Positions 9,599 through 21,080 of a stretch of DNA of 64,000 nt are shown here, piece after piece. The translations under genes were made by a program, and so were the position numbers. Below the pieces are notes generated by a model that was not told where the DNA came from, made no database searches, and worked only from the letters and a program-made list of their open reading frames with translations. The DNA comes from Acidovorax sp. sif1233. GTDB lineage: Bacteria; Pseudomonadota; Gammaproteobacteria; Burkholderiales; Burkholderiaceae_C. Location of the stretch: the NCBI RefSeq assembly GCF_019218755.1, contig NZ_JAHUWZ010000003.1:62001-126000 (forward strand), read 5' to 3'. Each line of letters starts with the position of its first letter. The stretch's first letter is position 1.

Positions 9599-9729
9599 GG
9601 GAAAGCTCCAGAAGTTGAAACCGGGTCTGCGCGCCCGCCCCCTTGGAGCGATGGGCGAGCGGCCATGCACGGGCAGCGGCTTTGTCGTTGTGGTTGTGGG
9701 CCGACGAAGTGCATGGTGAGAATTTGGAT

Positions 9730-9742
9730 AATTGTCACAATT
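9730..9742. promoter_or_regulatory. Perfect 13-bp palindrome between ppsA and ppsR
   Basis: AATTGT-C-ACAATT is a perfect 6-1-6 dyad within the only AT-rich stretch of the divergent spacer, 132 bp from the ppsA start and 53 bp from the ppsR start. It may serve as an operator for either or both genes. The cognate regulator is unknown. Confidence 0.45.
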
Positions 9743-9794
9743 GTAGGCCTGCGGCACTGGCGGCAGGCTGACGTACTGAAAGGCACCCTGCTCC

Positions 9795-10616
9795 ATGCAC
9801 ACGCGCACCGTTTTTTTCGTCTCGGACGGCACCGGCATCACCGCCGAAACCTTCGGCAATGCCATTTTGGCGCAGTTCGAGATGAAGCCGCGCCATGTGC
9901 GCCTGCCCTTCATCGACACCGTGGACAAGGCCCACCAGGCGGTGCGGCAGATCAACCACACGGGCGAGGTCGAGGGAAAGAAGCCTGTGGTCTTCACCAC
10001 CCTTGTCAACATGGAAGTGCTCAAGGTCATCCAGGAAGGCTGCAAGGGCATGCTGCTGGACATGTTCGGCACCTTCGTGCACCCGCTGGAAGAAGAACTG
10101 GGCATCAAGTCGCACCACCGTGTCGGCCGCTTCAGCGACGTGAGCCGCAGCAAGGAATACACCGACCGCATCGAGGCCATCAACTTCAGCCTGGCGCACG
10201 ACGACGGCCAGAGCAACCGCGACCTGGCGGGTGCCGACGTGATCCTGGTGGGCGTGAGCCGCAGCGGCAAGACACCGACCAGCCTGTACCTGGCCATGCA
10301 GTGCGGACTCAAGGCGGCCAACTACCCGCTGATCCCCGAAGACTTCGAGCGCCGCCAGTTGCCCCCCGCGCTGGTGCCGTTTCGCAGCAAGATCTTCGGC
10401 CTGACCATCAGCCCCGACCGCCTGGCCGAAATCCGCGCGGAGCGCCGTCCCAACTCCCGCTACGCCAGCCTGGAGAACTGCCGCATGGAAGTCTCCGAAG
10501 CCGAGGCCATGATGCGCCGCGCGGGCATCCGGTGGTTGTCCACCACCACCAAGTCCATCGAAGAGATCGCCACGACCATCCTGCAGGAGATCCGGCCGGA
10601 GCGGCTGGTGTACTGA
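9795..10616 (+). CDS. ppsR: PEP synthase regulatory protein (kinase/pyrophosphorylase, DUF299)
   Basis: A 273-residue bifunctional enzyme. In the family it inactivates PEP synthase by ADP-dependent phosphorylation of the threonine beside the catalytic histidine and reactivates it by phosphate-dependent dephosphorylation. The N-terminal [19 protein letters not shown] (7-25) and the P-loop GVSRSGKT (153-160) are intact. Divergent pairing with ppsA matches the function. Confidence 0.95.
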   Translation: MHTRTVFFVSDGTGITAETFGNAILAQFEMKPRHVRLPFIDTVDKAHQAVRQINHTGEVEGKKPVVFTTLVNMEVLKVIQEGCKGMLLDMFGTFVHPLEEELGIKSHHRVGRFSDVSRSKEYTDRIEAINFSLAHDDGQSNRDLAGADVILVGVSRSGKTPTSLYLAMQCGLKAANYPLIPEDFERRQLPPALVPFRSKIFGLTISPDRLAEIRAERRPNSRYASLENCRMEVSEAEAMMRRAGIRWLSTTTKSIEEIATTILQEIRPERLVY

Positions 10617-10672
10617 GGGGCGAACCGCCGAGCGTTTGCGCCGAACGCGTCGCACCCCGTCGCTTGATTAAA

Positions 10673-10716
10673 AAAGGCTCTAGCGCTTGATCAGCAATAT
10701 CTGATAGCTATTAATA
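10673..10716. repeat. Dispersed two-hairpin element, copy B (downstream of ppsR)
   Basis: The core TAGCGCTTGATCAG is followed by TGATAGCTATTAATATG. This copy sits after a gene, about 60 bp past the ppsR stop, rather than ahead of a start codon, and the first hairpin is more degenerate than in copies A, E and F. Confidence 0.55.
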
Positions 10717-10837
10717 TGTGAGCGATTGGGAGCACTAACCTCGACCGCTCCCCTGCGCGTGGATCGCTGTGTGCGGCATCGCGCCCCCGGAGCCTCGTTA
10801 AAAAAACCCTCATCCTTCACGTTGCCCCGGTGCCCTG

Positions 10838-11059
10838 GTGTCTTTTGCAGCCGCCGCAATGGTGGTGCTGTTCGTCGGCAAACGTTGGTACGACTACGTG
10901 CACAAGGCCACTTCGCCCTACGACGAAGTGGGGCTCGAACTGAACTCCAGGGCGCCAGCGCCCCTGAACCGCCAGGGCTGCGCGCAACTGCAGGAACGCT
11001 TTGCCCGGGTCGTGCCACCCTACGGGTGCGCTACCGGCGATGGACGTCAGTGGAAGTAG
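10838..11059 (+). CDS. Small hypothetical membrane-anchored protein
   Basis: A possible 73-residue protein from a GTG start (the alternative is ATG at 10859). It has one N-terminal hydrophobic helix (AAAAMVVLFVG) followed by a soluble tail with KRWYDYVHKATSPYDEVG and two cysteines (GCAQL, YGCAT). The tail has a protein-like composition and reads like a short conserved family I have seen in Comamonadaceae, but no ribosome-binding site is evident. It may be real or a decayed gene. Confidence 0.45.
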   Translation: MSFAAAAMVVLFVGKRWYDYVHKATSPYDEVGLELNSRAPAPLNRQGCAQLQERFARVVPPYGCATGDGRQWK

Positions 11060-11140
11060 GCCCGCCCCTGAGGGCGAATCCACGCGCAGCAGCAGGCGGG
11101 GTCATGCCGCCGGCCTGCAGCACGCTGAATGAGCGCGCGC

Positions 11141-11530
11141 CTACTTCACCGCGAACCGCACATTCGCCGGCTTCTTGCCCGGCAGCGCCACCAGCGCCAC
11201 CACCTTGGTGCCCGCGGCCACCTTGAACGTGCCCTTGGCTTCCAGCCGGCCTTCTCCCGCTGGCACCAGCATCGCCTCGGATTTTTCCGTACCGTTCAGC
11301 AGCGTGAGCTTGGCGTTCACGCCTTCGGTCCGGGCGGGCTTGCCGTGGTCGCGCAGGTGCAGCGTGAGGAGGTCGGGCTTGGCCACGAGTTCGTAGTCCA
11401 TGTCATTGGCTTCCACGACGATGCCGCCATGCAGCGGCTTGTGTTCGTGCCCGTGGGCGTGGTCGCCTGCCGCAAAGGCAGTGCCACAGAATGCGAGGGC
11501 CAGGGTGGCGAGAAGATGTTTCGTTGTCAT
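11141..11530 (-). CDS. Small periplasmic protein of the metal-efflux operon
   Basis: A 129-residue secreted protein with a clear signal peptide (MTTKHLLATLALAFCGTAFA, cleavage near residue 20) followed by a histidine-rich GDHAHGHEHKPLHGG motif likely to bind metal. The mature part is a short beta-rich domain. It is the last gene of the czc operon, 40 bp after the RND pump gene, so it probably acts as a periplasmic metal-binding helper. The start at 11530 follows AAGGATC; upstream in-frame codons lack the signal peptide. Confidence 0.8.
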   Translation of the reverse strand: MTTKHLLATLALAFCGTAFAAGDHAHGHEHKPLHGGIVVEANDMDYELVAKPDLLTLHLRDHGKPARTEGVNAKLTLLNGTEKSEAMLVPAGEGRLEAKGTFKVAAGTKVVALVALPGKKPANVRFAVK

Positions 11531-11570
11531 GGTGATCCTTTCAAAGGGAGGATGGGAACAGGGAACAGGG

Positions 11571-14690
<3,120 letters not shown>

Positions 14691-14703
14691 TGCGTGGTTT
14701 CCT

Positions 14704-15825
14704 TCAACGGACCTGGTTGATCAGCGTGGCGCCCTGCGTGGCCACGCGGTCACCGGCCTTGAGGCCCGAGGTCACGGCCACCGAGGTGCCGTCGAGGGGC
14801 ACGTAGGTGACGACGCGCGGCACGAAACGCTCGGGCGACTCCTTGACCCAGACGATGGTCTGGTTCGCGGGATTGCGCAGCAGCGAAGCCACGGGCACCT
14901 GCACGCCAACGGCCTGCTCGGTGGATTGCACGAATACGCGCACGGGCTGGCCCAGGGCCAAGGTACCGAGCACGGCCGAGTCACCGGCAAACTGCAGCGG
15001 CAGCGCCTGGTCGCGCAGGCTGCGCGCCGCGCCCAGAAAACGCAGCGGCACGCGCTGCCCGCCCACGGCCAGCGCGGCGCCGGCCACGCTGTGGGCCTGG
15101 GCCGTGTCGTAAGCCAGGGCTTCGACGCGCAGGCGCGTGGGGTCCACCACCTCGAACACCAGTTCGCGCGCATCCACCACCTGCCCTGCCACGGCATTGG
15201 CCGAGGCGATGACACCCGAGACGGGCGCCACCAGCGCATCGCGGGTCGAAAGGCCCGCCCCCACCGCGCCCAGGCGCTGGGTGACGCTTTGCAGCTCGCT
15301 CTCGGCCGCCTCGATGTCCTTGCGCGGCACGGTGTCCGACAGGTCCTTCAAACGCGCCACGCGGCGTGCCGCCAGGTCGCGCGCCGCACGCAGCTCGGCC
15401 TGCTGGGCCAGTTGGTTGGATCGCTCGATGGCGCCCGCCGTGGGCACCACATAGGCCAGCACCTCGCCCTTGCGCACGGCCTGGCCCACGCCGGGCAGGC
15501 CCTTGGTGCCTGCCTCCAGCCGGCCGGCCAGCGCGGCCTGCACCTTGCCGCCAGCGTTGGGGTCCATGACCACCGTGCCGGCCAGCTCGAAGGCCTTGGG
15601 GTGCTGGCCCTCGGCGGCCACCAGGGTGCGCACGCCGAGTTGGCGCTGCGCAGGCTTGGGCAGGAAGACGCTGCCATCGGGCTGGCGCTTGGGGCCGTTG
15701 CCGTCGGCCGCTGCGGGCGCGTCGCCATGGTCATGGCCTTCACCGGCACGCGCCACCAGCGGGGCGCACAGCGCAGCGGCCATCGCCAGGGCCACGACGG
15801 AATGGAGAGAGGTCAGGCGCTTCAT
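14704..15825 (-). CDS. czcB: Periplasmic adaptor of metal RND efflux (CzcB-like)
   Basis: A 373-residue membrane-fusion protein with a signal peptide (residues 1-27), then a metal-binding-type GEGHDHGDAP segment, lipoyl/coiled-coil hairpin (IERSNQLAQQAELRAARDLA...) and beta-barrel domains. It links the inner-membrane pump to the outer-membrane channel. The ATG at 15825 overlaps the stop of the preceding gene by 4 bp (ATGA), so the two are translationally coupled. Confidence 0.9.
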   Translation of the reverse strand: MKRLTSLHSVVALAMAAALCAPLVARAGEGHDHGDAPAAADGNGPKRQPDGSVFLPKPAQRQLGVRTLVAAEGQHPKAFELAGTVVMDPNAGGKVQAALAGRLEAGTKGLPGVGQAVRKGEVLAYVVPTAGAIERSNQLAQQAELRAARDLAARRVARLKDLSDTVPRKDIEAAESELQSVTQRLGAVGAGLSTRDALVAPVSGVIASANAVAGQVVDARELVFEVVDPTRLRVEALAYDTAQAHSVAGAALAVGGQRVPLRFLGAARSLRDQALPLQFAGDSAVLGTLALGQPVRVFVQSTEQAVGVQVPVASLLRNPANQTIVWVKESPERFVPRVVTYVPLDGTSVAVTSGLKAGDRVATQGATLINQVR

Positions 15826-16379
15826 GCTGCACCTCCCAGGCGCTGGGCGCGCGCGGCGCGGCCACGCCGCAGGCCCCACGCCAGGGCCAGGGCTGCCAGC
15901 ACGGCGGCCAGGGCACCGGCGACCAACGCGTTGCGCCGGCCCGTGGGCTCGGCGTGGGCCTGGGCCGCGGCGTGCACGTCGATCTCGCCGGCCAGCAGGT
16001 CGGTGTCGTTGCCGGCCACGACGGTGGCGGTGACGGGGCTCACCCCCTCGGCCAGCGGTGCGGCCAGCGCGGCCTGGAACTCGCCGTCGGCCACGCGGGT
16101 CACGGGCACGCGCGTGCCGGCGATGTCGATCTCCAGCTGGGCCTCCTTGACCGGGCTGTTGTCGCCCGCATGGTCCAGGTAGAGCGCCAGTTTTTGCCCG
16201 TCGAGCACGCCCACCAGCTCGAACAGGTCGGAGGTGGCGGCAAAGCGCGGTATCGCAGGGCCGGCTGCGGCGGCGGGGGCTTCGCCATGGTCATGGCCAT
16301 CGCCAGCCAGTGCCCACGAAGGCGCCAGGCCCAGCACCAAGGCCAGGGCCAGCGCGGAAGGAAGAGAAAGGAGTTGCAT
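15822..16379 (-). CDS. Stand-alone CzcB N-terminal-like domain protein with C-terminal membrane anchor
   Basis: A 185-residue protein: signal peptide (1-25), a GDGHDHGEAPAAAAG histidine motif almost identical to that opening the adaptor, a beta-domain of about 95 residues (DLFELVGVLDGQKLALYLDHAG ... LLAGEIDV) and a C-terminal membrane helix (ALVAGALAAVLAALALAWGL) with an arginine-rich cytoplasmic tail. The beta-domain resembles the extra N-terminal domain that many CzcB proteins carry in the same chain; here it is a separate gene coupled to czcB by ATGA. It probably captures metal for the pump. Function is inferred from context. Confidence 0.75.
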   Translation of the reverse strand: MQLLSLPSALALALVLGLAPSWALAGDGHDHGEAPAAAAGPAIPRFAATSDLFELVGVLDGQKLALYLDHAGDNSPVKEAQLEIDIAGTRVPVTRVADGEFQAALAAPLAEGVSPVTATVVAGNDTDLLAGEIDVHAAAQAHAEPTGRRNALVAGALAAVLAALALAWGLRRGRAARAQRLGGAA

Positions 16380-16416
16380 GGTGATCACAAACAGGGTGTC
16401 GGGATGGATAGGGCGC

Positions 16417-17673
16417 TCACTGCGGCAACAGGCCCAGGGCCTGGCGCAGGGTGGATACGGCGGCCGCCGCATCGATGCGGGCACGCGCCAGCTGGCGCTC
16501 GGCCTGCACGGCTTCCAGCTCCACGCGCAGGCGCGTGGGCCAGTCGGCTTCGCCCAGGCGGAAGGCCTTGCCGATGAAACCGCGTGTGTCACGCGCCAGT
16601 GCCGCATGGCGGGCCATGGCCTCGCGCTGGGCCTGGGTGGCCTTCACACGCGCCGTGGCAGCGGCCACGTCGGCAGCCAGCCGGTCCTGCTCGACGCGGG
16701 CGCGCACTTCGGCGTCGAGTGCGTCGGCGCGTGCGGCGGCCTCCTTGGCGCGCGCACGGTCGCCGCCGCCCAGGGGCACGCGCACGCCGACGGTGAAGCT
16801 TTGCAGGTAGCGCTCGCCCGATTGCTCGCGCCCGCGCGTGGCAGCCACGGTCAGCTCGGGATTGGCACGGGTCTGCACGGCGGCCAGGTCGGCGGCGCGG
16901 CGCGCCACCTCGGCCTGGTCCTGCCAGTCGGCGACGGCCGGGTGGTCGGCGGGCAGGCCGGCGGCGGGCAAGGCTTCGGCCTCGGGCTCTGCAGCGTCGG
17001 GCAGCACCTCCTGGCCGCCCCAGGCCGCCAGGGCCGCCTGCGCGACATCGCGTGCCCCCAGGGCTTCGGCCACGGCGGCCTCGGCCTGGGCCACGGCGCC
17101 ATCGGCCTGGGTCTGGTCGGCACGCGCCATGTCGCCGGCCTTGAAACGGCGCGCCACGTCGGCTGCGAGCTGCTTCGCGCTCTGCAGCCGGTCCTGCGCC
17201 AGGCCCAGCTCGGCCTGCGCACGCTGCAGCGCCCACCAAGCCTCGCGCACGCTGGCGGCCAGCTGCAGCTGGGCGGCCAGGCGGCGGCTCTCCACGGCCT
17301 TGATCTCGGCATCGCCCAGCGCGGCCTTGCGGGCGCGCTCGCCGGGCAGCCACAGCGGCAGGGCCACGCCCATCTCCACTTCGCGGTTGCCCTGGTTGCT
17401 GCCGGGGCGGTCGGTCTTGGCCTGCAGCTCCAGCGCGGCGGGCTCGGCCGTCCAGGACGATGCACCGCTGCGCGCGGCCTGTGCCGATTCGCGCCGCAGC
17501 GCGGCCGACTGCGCCTCGGGCTGGCGCTCCCAGGCCCTGTCGAACAAGGCCTTGAGCGTGAGCGGTGGTGCCGGCGTCTGGGCCAGCGCAGCACTGCCGG
17601 CCAGCGCCCACCCCAGGGCCACGGCCGCCATGCACAGCCGTGGTGTGTGGTTCGTTCTTCTCGTTCGTTGCAT
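16417..17673 (-). CDS. czcC: Outer-membrane channel of metal RND efflux (TolC family, CzcC-like)
   Basis: A 418-residue TolC-family protein with a signal peptide (about 1-30, ending SAALAQ) and two long alpha-helical, Ala/Arg/Gln-rich halves as expected for the periplasmic tunnel. It exports metal ions delivered by the CzcBA complex. The ATG at 17673 was chosen because it gives a clean Sec signal; the frame is open upstream to 17724. Confidence 0.9.
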   Translation of the reverse strand: MQRTRRTNHTPRLCMAAVALGWALAGSAALAQTPAPPLTLKALFDRAWERQPEAQSAALRRESAQAARSGASSWTAEPAALELQAKTDRPGSNQGNREVEMGVALPLWLPGERARKAALGDAEIKAVESRRLAAQLQLAASVREAWWALQRAQAELGLAQDRLQSAKQLAADVARRFKAGDMARADQTQADGAVAQAEAAVAEALGARDVAQAALAAWGGQEVLPDAAEPEAEALPAAGLPADHPAVADWQDQAEVARRAADLAAVQTRANPELTVAATRGREQSGERYLQSFTVGVRVPLGGGDRARAKEAAARADALDAEVRARVEQDRLAADVAAATARVKATQAQREAMARHAALARDTRGFIGKAFRLGEADWPTRLRVELEAVQAERQLARARIDAAAAVSTLRQALGLLPQ

Positions 17674-17817
17674 CCGATTCCTCTGCAATGGCCGGGGGCC
17701 ACGGGGTTGAAATCGGCAAGGCACGACGATGTCCGGCGCACAAGCACGCGCCGCCGCCGCCCGCGAGAGCTGCGTGGAATCGTCAGGAAGGGGCTACCCG
17801 GTGCCCCGCCTCGCCGC

Positions 17818-18195
17818 TCAGGCGAGGACGGACCAGTTGGGACGTTCGGGGCGCGAGAGGGGTGGATGCACCCAGGCAGGTGCCACCTGGGAAACAGGGC
17901 GGGCGACCGAGACCACGATGGCCTGGGCACCCGCGCTCAGCGCCATGCCGCTGCCCACGCCGTGGCAGGCATGGCAGTCCATGTCGGCCGTGCCGGTGGT
18001 GGCCAGGGCCTTGTGGTCCTGAGTTTCGCTGGCATGGGATGGCTCGGCCGGCACGTCGGCCCGGTGCTCGTGCACATGGTGGCCAAAGTGCGATGCCTGC
18101 GGCGCTGCCTCGTGCCCGCAGTACGGCGATGCAGCCGCCCAGATGGACTGGAGCGGCATGAACAGCAGCAAAAAGACGAGGAGCAGGCGGCGCAT
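17818..18195 (-). CDS. czcI: CzcI-like periplasmic metal-resistance protein
   Basis: A 125-residue protein starting MRRLLLVFLLLFMPLQSIWA (signal peptide), then YCGHE and HFGHHVHEH histidine motifs and a CHACHG pair, as in the CzcI family of small metal-binding proteins encoded first in czc operons. It lies 144 bp before czcC on the same strand and 112 bp after hmuV, so the czc promoter is probably in the 18196-18307 gap. Role: metal sensing or buffering in the periplasm, inferred from family. Confidence 0.8.
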   Translation of the reverse strand: MRRLLLVFLLLFMPLQSIWAAASPYCGHEAAPQASHFGHHVHEHRADVPAEPSHASETQDHKALATTGTADMDCHACHGVGSGMALSAGAQAIVVSVARPVSQVAPAWVHPPLSRPERPNWSVLA

Positions 18196-18307
18196 GGTGT
18201 GCGCGCATTCTAGTGACAAGATGGCGCGGTGCAGCATGCGCAACCGTGCATATCCCCATGCGACCAAGGGCAAGACGGGAGCAGATGACCAAATCGTCAT
18301 GTCGGCT

Positions 18308-19120
18308 TCATCCGGCCGCCACGAGAAACTGCGGCGTGCCGTCGCTGGCGCGCACTTCGGAACACTCCACACCCCACACGCGCGCGATCGCCGCCGCGTC
18401 CAGCGTTTGCCCCACGGGCCCCACGTCGCAGCGCCCGGCCCCCATCAGCACCACGTCGTGCGCATAGCGCAGCGCCAGGTTCAGGTCGTGCAGCACCGCC
18501 ACCACGCCGATGCCCTGCTCCACCGCCCAGCGGCGCACCAGGGCCATGGCCTGGTGCTGGTGCGCCAGGTCGAGCGCGGCGGTGGGCTCGTCGAGCAGCA
18601 GCCAGCGCGTGGCGCCATCGGGCCGGGGCTCCCAGATCTGCGCCAGCGCCCGGGCCAGGTGGGCGCGGGCCCGCTCGCCGCCCGACAAGGTGTTCACGCC
18701 GCGCGCCGCCAGGTGGACCACGCCGGTGGCCTCCATGGCCTCGCGGGCGATGCGCGCCTCGTTCCGGCTGGGCGACTGGCGGTGCGGAAAGCGGCCCATC
18801 TCCACCACCTCCTGCACCGTGAAGTCGAAGGCCACCGCCGTCTCTTGCGGCAGCACGGCGCGCAGGCGCGCCAGCTCCAAGGCACCAACCGCAGTGAGCG
18901 CCCGGCCCCTCAGGCTGACCGAGCCCGAGCGCGGCGCGCGCTGGCCCGACAGCATGGACAGCAGCGTGGATTTGCCCGCGCCATTCGGCCCCAGGATGGC
19001 GGTGAAGCGGCCAGGCGCCAGGCGCGCATGCACGGTCGCCAGCAGCGGCAGGCCGGGCAGGCCCACCGCCAATTGATCGCACACCAGCGGATCGCCGGGA
19101 TGGAGCGGGCCTGCTCTCAT
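18308..19120 (-). CDS. hmuV: Heme ABC transporter ATP-binding protein
   Basis: A 270-residue ABC ATPase that powers heme import across the inner membrane with HmuU. Walker A GPNGAGKST, signature LSGGERARAHLARAL, Walker B WLLLDEP and switch histidine VVAVLHDLN are intact. The start ATG overlaps the hmuU stop (ATGA). It is the last gene of the heme operon. Confidence 0.95.
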   Translation of the reverse strand: MRAGPLHPGDPLVCDQLAVGLPGLPLLATVHARLAPGRFTAILGPNGAGKSTLLSMLSGQRAPRSGSVSLRGRALTAVGALELARLRAVLPQETAVAFDFTVQEVVEMGRFPHRQSPSRNEARIAREAMEATGVVHLAARGVNTLSGGERARAHLARALAQIWEPRPDGATRWLLLDEPTAALDLAHQHQAMALVRRWAVEQGIGVVAVLHDLNLALRYAHDVVLMGAGRCDVGPVGQTLDAAAIARVWGVECSEVRASDGTPQFLVAAG

Positions 19121-20199
19121 ACCTTGCTCCTGAATTGGCGCAGCATGGCCAGGAACAAGGGCACACCGATGAAGGCGGTGAGCACGCCCAGCGGCAGCTC
19201 CGCCGGCTTGACGATGGTGCGCGCCACGACGTCGGCCACCAGCACCAGCGCGGCGCCCAGCAGGGCCGATCCCGGCAGCACCACGCGGTGATCCGGCCCG
19301 GCCACCAGGCGCACCCAGTGCGGCGCCACCAGGCCGATGAAGCCGATGATGCCGGTGGCCGCCGTGACGGCCCCCACGGCGAGCGCCGTCACCAGCACCG
19401 CCAGGCGCTTGGTGCGCTCCACCGGCACGCCCAGCAGCGCGGCCTGCGCCTCTCCCAGCGCAATCGCGTTGAGCGGGCGCGCCAGCGCCAGGCCCAGGCC
19501 GCAGGCCACCGCCACGACGGTGCCCACGAGCGCCACGGCGCTCCAGCGCGCGCCGCCCAGGCTGCCCAGCAGCCACATCTGGATGTTGCGCAGTTGCTCG
19601 TCGGTGGAGATGAAGTTGAGGTAGCCCAGCCCCGCCAGCGCCAGCGCATTGACCGCCACGCCCGCCAGCAGCATCAGCCCCATGCGCGTGGCGCCATCGG
19701 CTTGCGCCAGCCCATAGATCAGCGCCGTGACCACCAGGCCACCGCCAAAGGCCATGGTCACCAGCGACCAACTGCCCAGCGTGCGCGGCATGTCGGGCAG
19801 CCAGTGCATGCCGAGCACGATGGTGAGCGCAGCAGCCAGCGCGGCGCCGCTGCTCACGCCGATCAGGCCGGGGTCTGCCAGCGGGTTGCGAAACAGCCCC
19901 TGCATCAGCGCACCCGCCAGCCCCAGGCCCGCCCCGGCCGCCACGCCCATCAACAGGCGTGGCAGCCGGATGTTGATGAACACCAGGTATTCCGGTGCCT
20001 GTTCGGCAGAAGGCGCCAGCCCCACGGCCTGCAGCAGCACCTGCCACAGCTGGGCCGGTGCGATGGCGTACGCGCCCTGGGTGCTGGCCCACGCCAATGC
20101 CAGCACCACCAGTACCGAGCCCACGGTCAGCGCGGTGCGGGGCGACAGGCGCCCCGCGGTCCAGCGCGCACCCGGCTGCGCCACGGCCAGGCCGCTCAC
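19117..20199 (-). CDS. hmuU: Heme ABC transporter permease (FecCD family)
   Basis: A 360-residue permease with about ten membrane helices and family motifs including RLPRLLMGVAAGAGLGLAGALMQ, NPLADPGLIGVSSGAA, GFIGLVAPHWVR and ELPLGVLTAFIGVPLF. GTG at 20199 is taken as the start because it overlaps the hmuT stop (GTGA) and precedes the first helix by a normal distance; no ATG is available there. Confidence 0.92.
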   Translation of the reverse strand: MSGLAVAQPGARWTAGRLSPRTALTVGSVLVVLALAWASTQGAYAIAPAQLWQVLLQAVGLAPSAEQAPEYLVFINIRLPRLLMGVAAGAGLGLAGALMQGLFRNPLADPGLIGVSSGAALAAALTIVLGMHWLPDMPRTLGSWSLVTMAFGGGLVVTALIYGLAQADGATRMGLMLLAGVAVNALALAGLGYLNFISTDEQLRNIQMWLLGSLGGARWSAVALVGTVVAVACGLGLALARPLNAIALGEAQAALLGVPVERTKRLAVLVTALAVGAVTAATGIIGFIGLVAPHWVRLVAGPDHRVVLPGSALLGAALVLVADVVARTIVKPAELPLGVLTAFIGVPLFLAMLRQFRSKV

Positions 20200-21080
20200 G
20201 CGGTGATCGCCTGCATGCGGGTGTGCACCTCGCGCACGGCCCCGGGCAGGCGCGGACCAAAGCCCAGCAGCTGGCTGGCCTCCATCGTCACCAGGGCCTT
20301 GTGGCGGAAAGCGGGCGTGAGCGCCAGTTCCGGCCGCTGCCAGAACGCGGCCTCGCCGCCCAGCGCCTCGATGCCCTGCGTGCTGTTGAGCAGCACCTCG
20401 GGCGCGGCGCTGGCCATGGCCTCGGCCGTGAGCGGCCGGTAGCCCGCGAACTGCGTGATGGCGTTGGTGCCGCCCGCAAAACGGATCAGCGCATCGGCCG
20501 CCGTGCCGGTGCCCGCCACCATGGGGCTGCCGCTGTGCGAGAGGATGAAGATCGCGCGCGGGCGCCGCGCAGCCGCGGCCACGCTCTTTTGCACCGCCGC
20601 CCACTGGGCATCGAGATCGGCCTGCAGGGCGGCGGCCTCGCGCTCGCGGCCCGCCACACGGCCCACGGTGACCACCTTGCGCTGCACCTCGTCCCAGGTG
20701 TGGTCGGCCTTGACCAGTTCCACGCGCACCCCGGCGCTGCGCACCTGGTCCAGCACCACGGGCGGGCCGGCCTCGGTGGTGCCCACCACGGCGTCGGGCT
20801 TGAGGGACAGCAGCCCCTCGGCCGAGAGCTGGCGCATGTAGCCGACCTTGGCGGTCTTGAGCGCGGCCTCGGGGAACAGGCTGGTGGTGTCGGTGCCCAC
20901 CAGCTGGCCTTGCGCGCCCAGCAGGTAGACCACCTCGGTCAACGCACCGCCCAGCGAGACGATGCGCGCCGGGCTGGCCGCGACTGCGCGCTCCGCGCCC
21001 ACCACAGACAGCAGCGGCAGCGCTGCCATGCCGCGCAGCAGCTGCCTGCGCGCCGCGTCGGTCAGGCCATCACGCAGCAT
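20196..21080 (-). CDS. hmuT: Periplasmic heme-binding protein
   Basis: A 294-residue cluster A-III binding protein. The N-terminus (DAARRQLLRGMAALPLLSVVGA, cut near AVAA at about residue 35) is a signal peptide with an RRQLLRG stretch that could use Tat. Mature features include RIVSLGGALTEVVYLLGA, the long bridging helix (DEVQRKVVTVGRVAG) and AGGTNAITQFAGYRPLTAEAMASAAPE. It delivers heme to HmuUV. The ATG at 21080 overlaps the end of hmuS by 11 bp. Confidence 0.92.
   Translation of the reverse strand: MLRDGLTDAARRQLLRGMAALPLLSVVGAERAVAASPARIVSLGGALTEVVYLLGAQGQLVGTDTTSLFPEAALKTAKVGYMRQLSAEGLLSLKPDAVVGTTEAGPPVVLDQVRSAGVRVELVKADHTWDEVQRKVVTVGRVAGREREAAALQADLDAQWAAVQKSVAAAARRPRAIFILSHSGSPMVAGTGTAADALIRFAGGTNAITQFAGYRPLTAEAMASAAPEVLLNSTQGIEALGGEAAFWQRPELALTPAFRHKALVTMEASQLLGFGPRLPGAVREVHTRMQAITA

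Noticed and set aside
9599-10321. Longer ppsA start giving 1037 residues
   Set aside because: The added part overlaps ppsR on the other strand and has no similarity to PEP synthases; the conserved N-terminus begins at 9598.
7220-10690. 1156-codon rightward frame across ppsA and ppsR
   Set aside because: Antisense to ppsA and out of frame with ppsR; no protein-like motifs.
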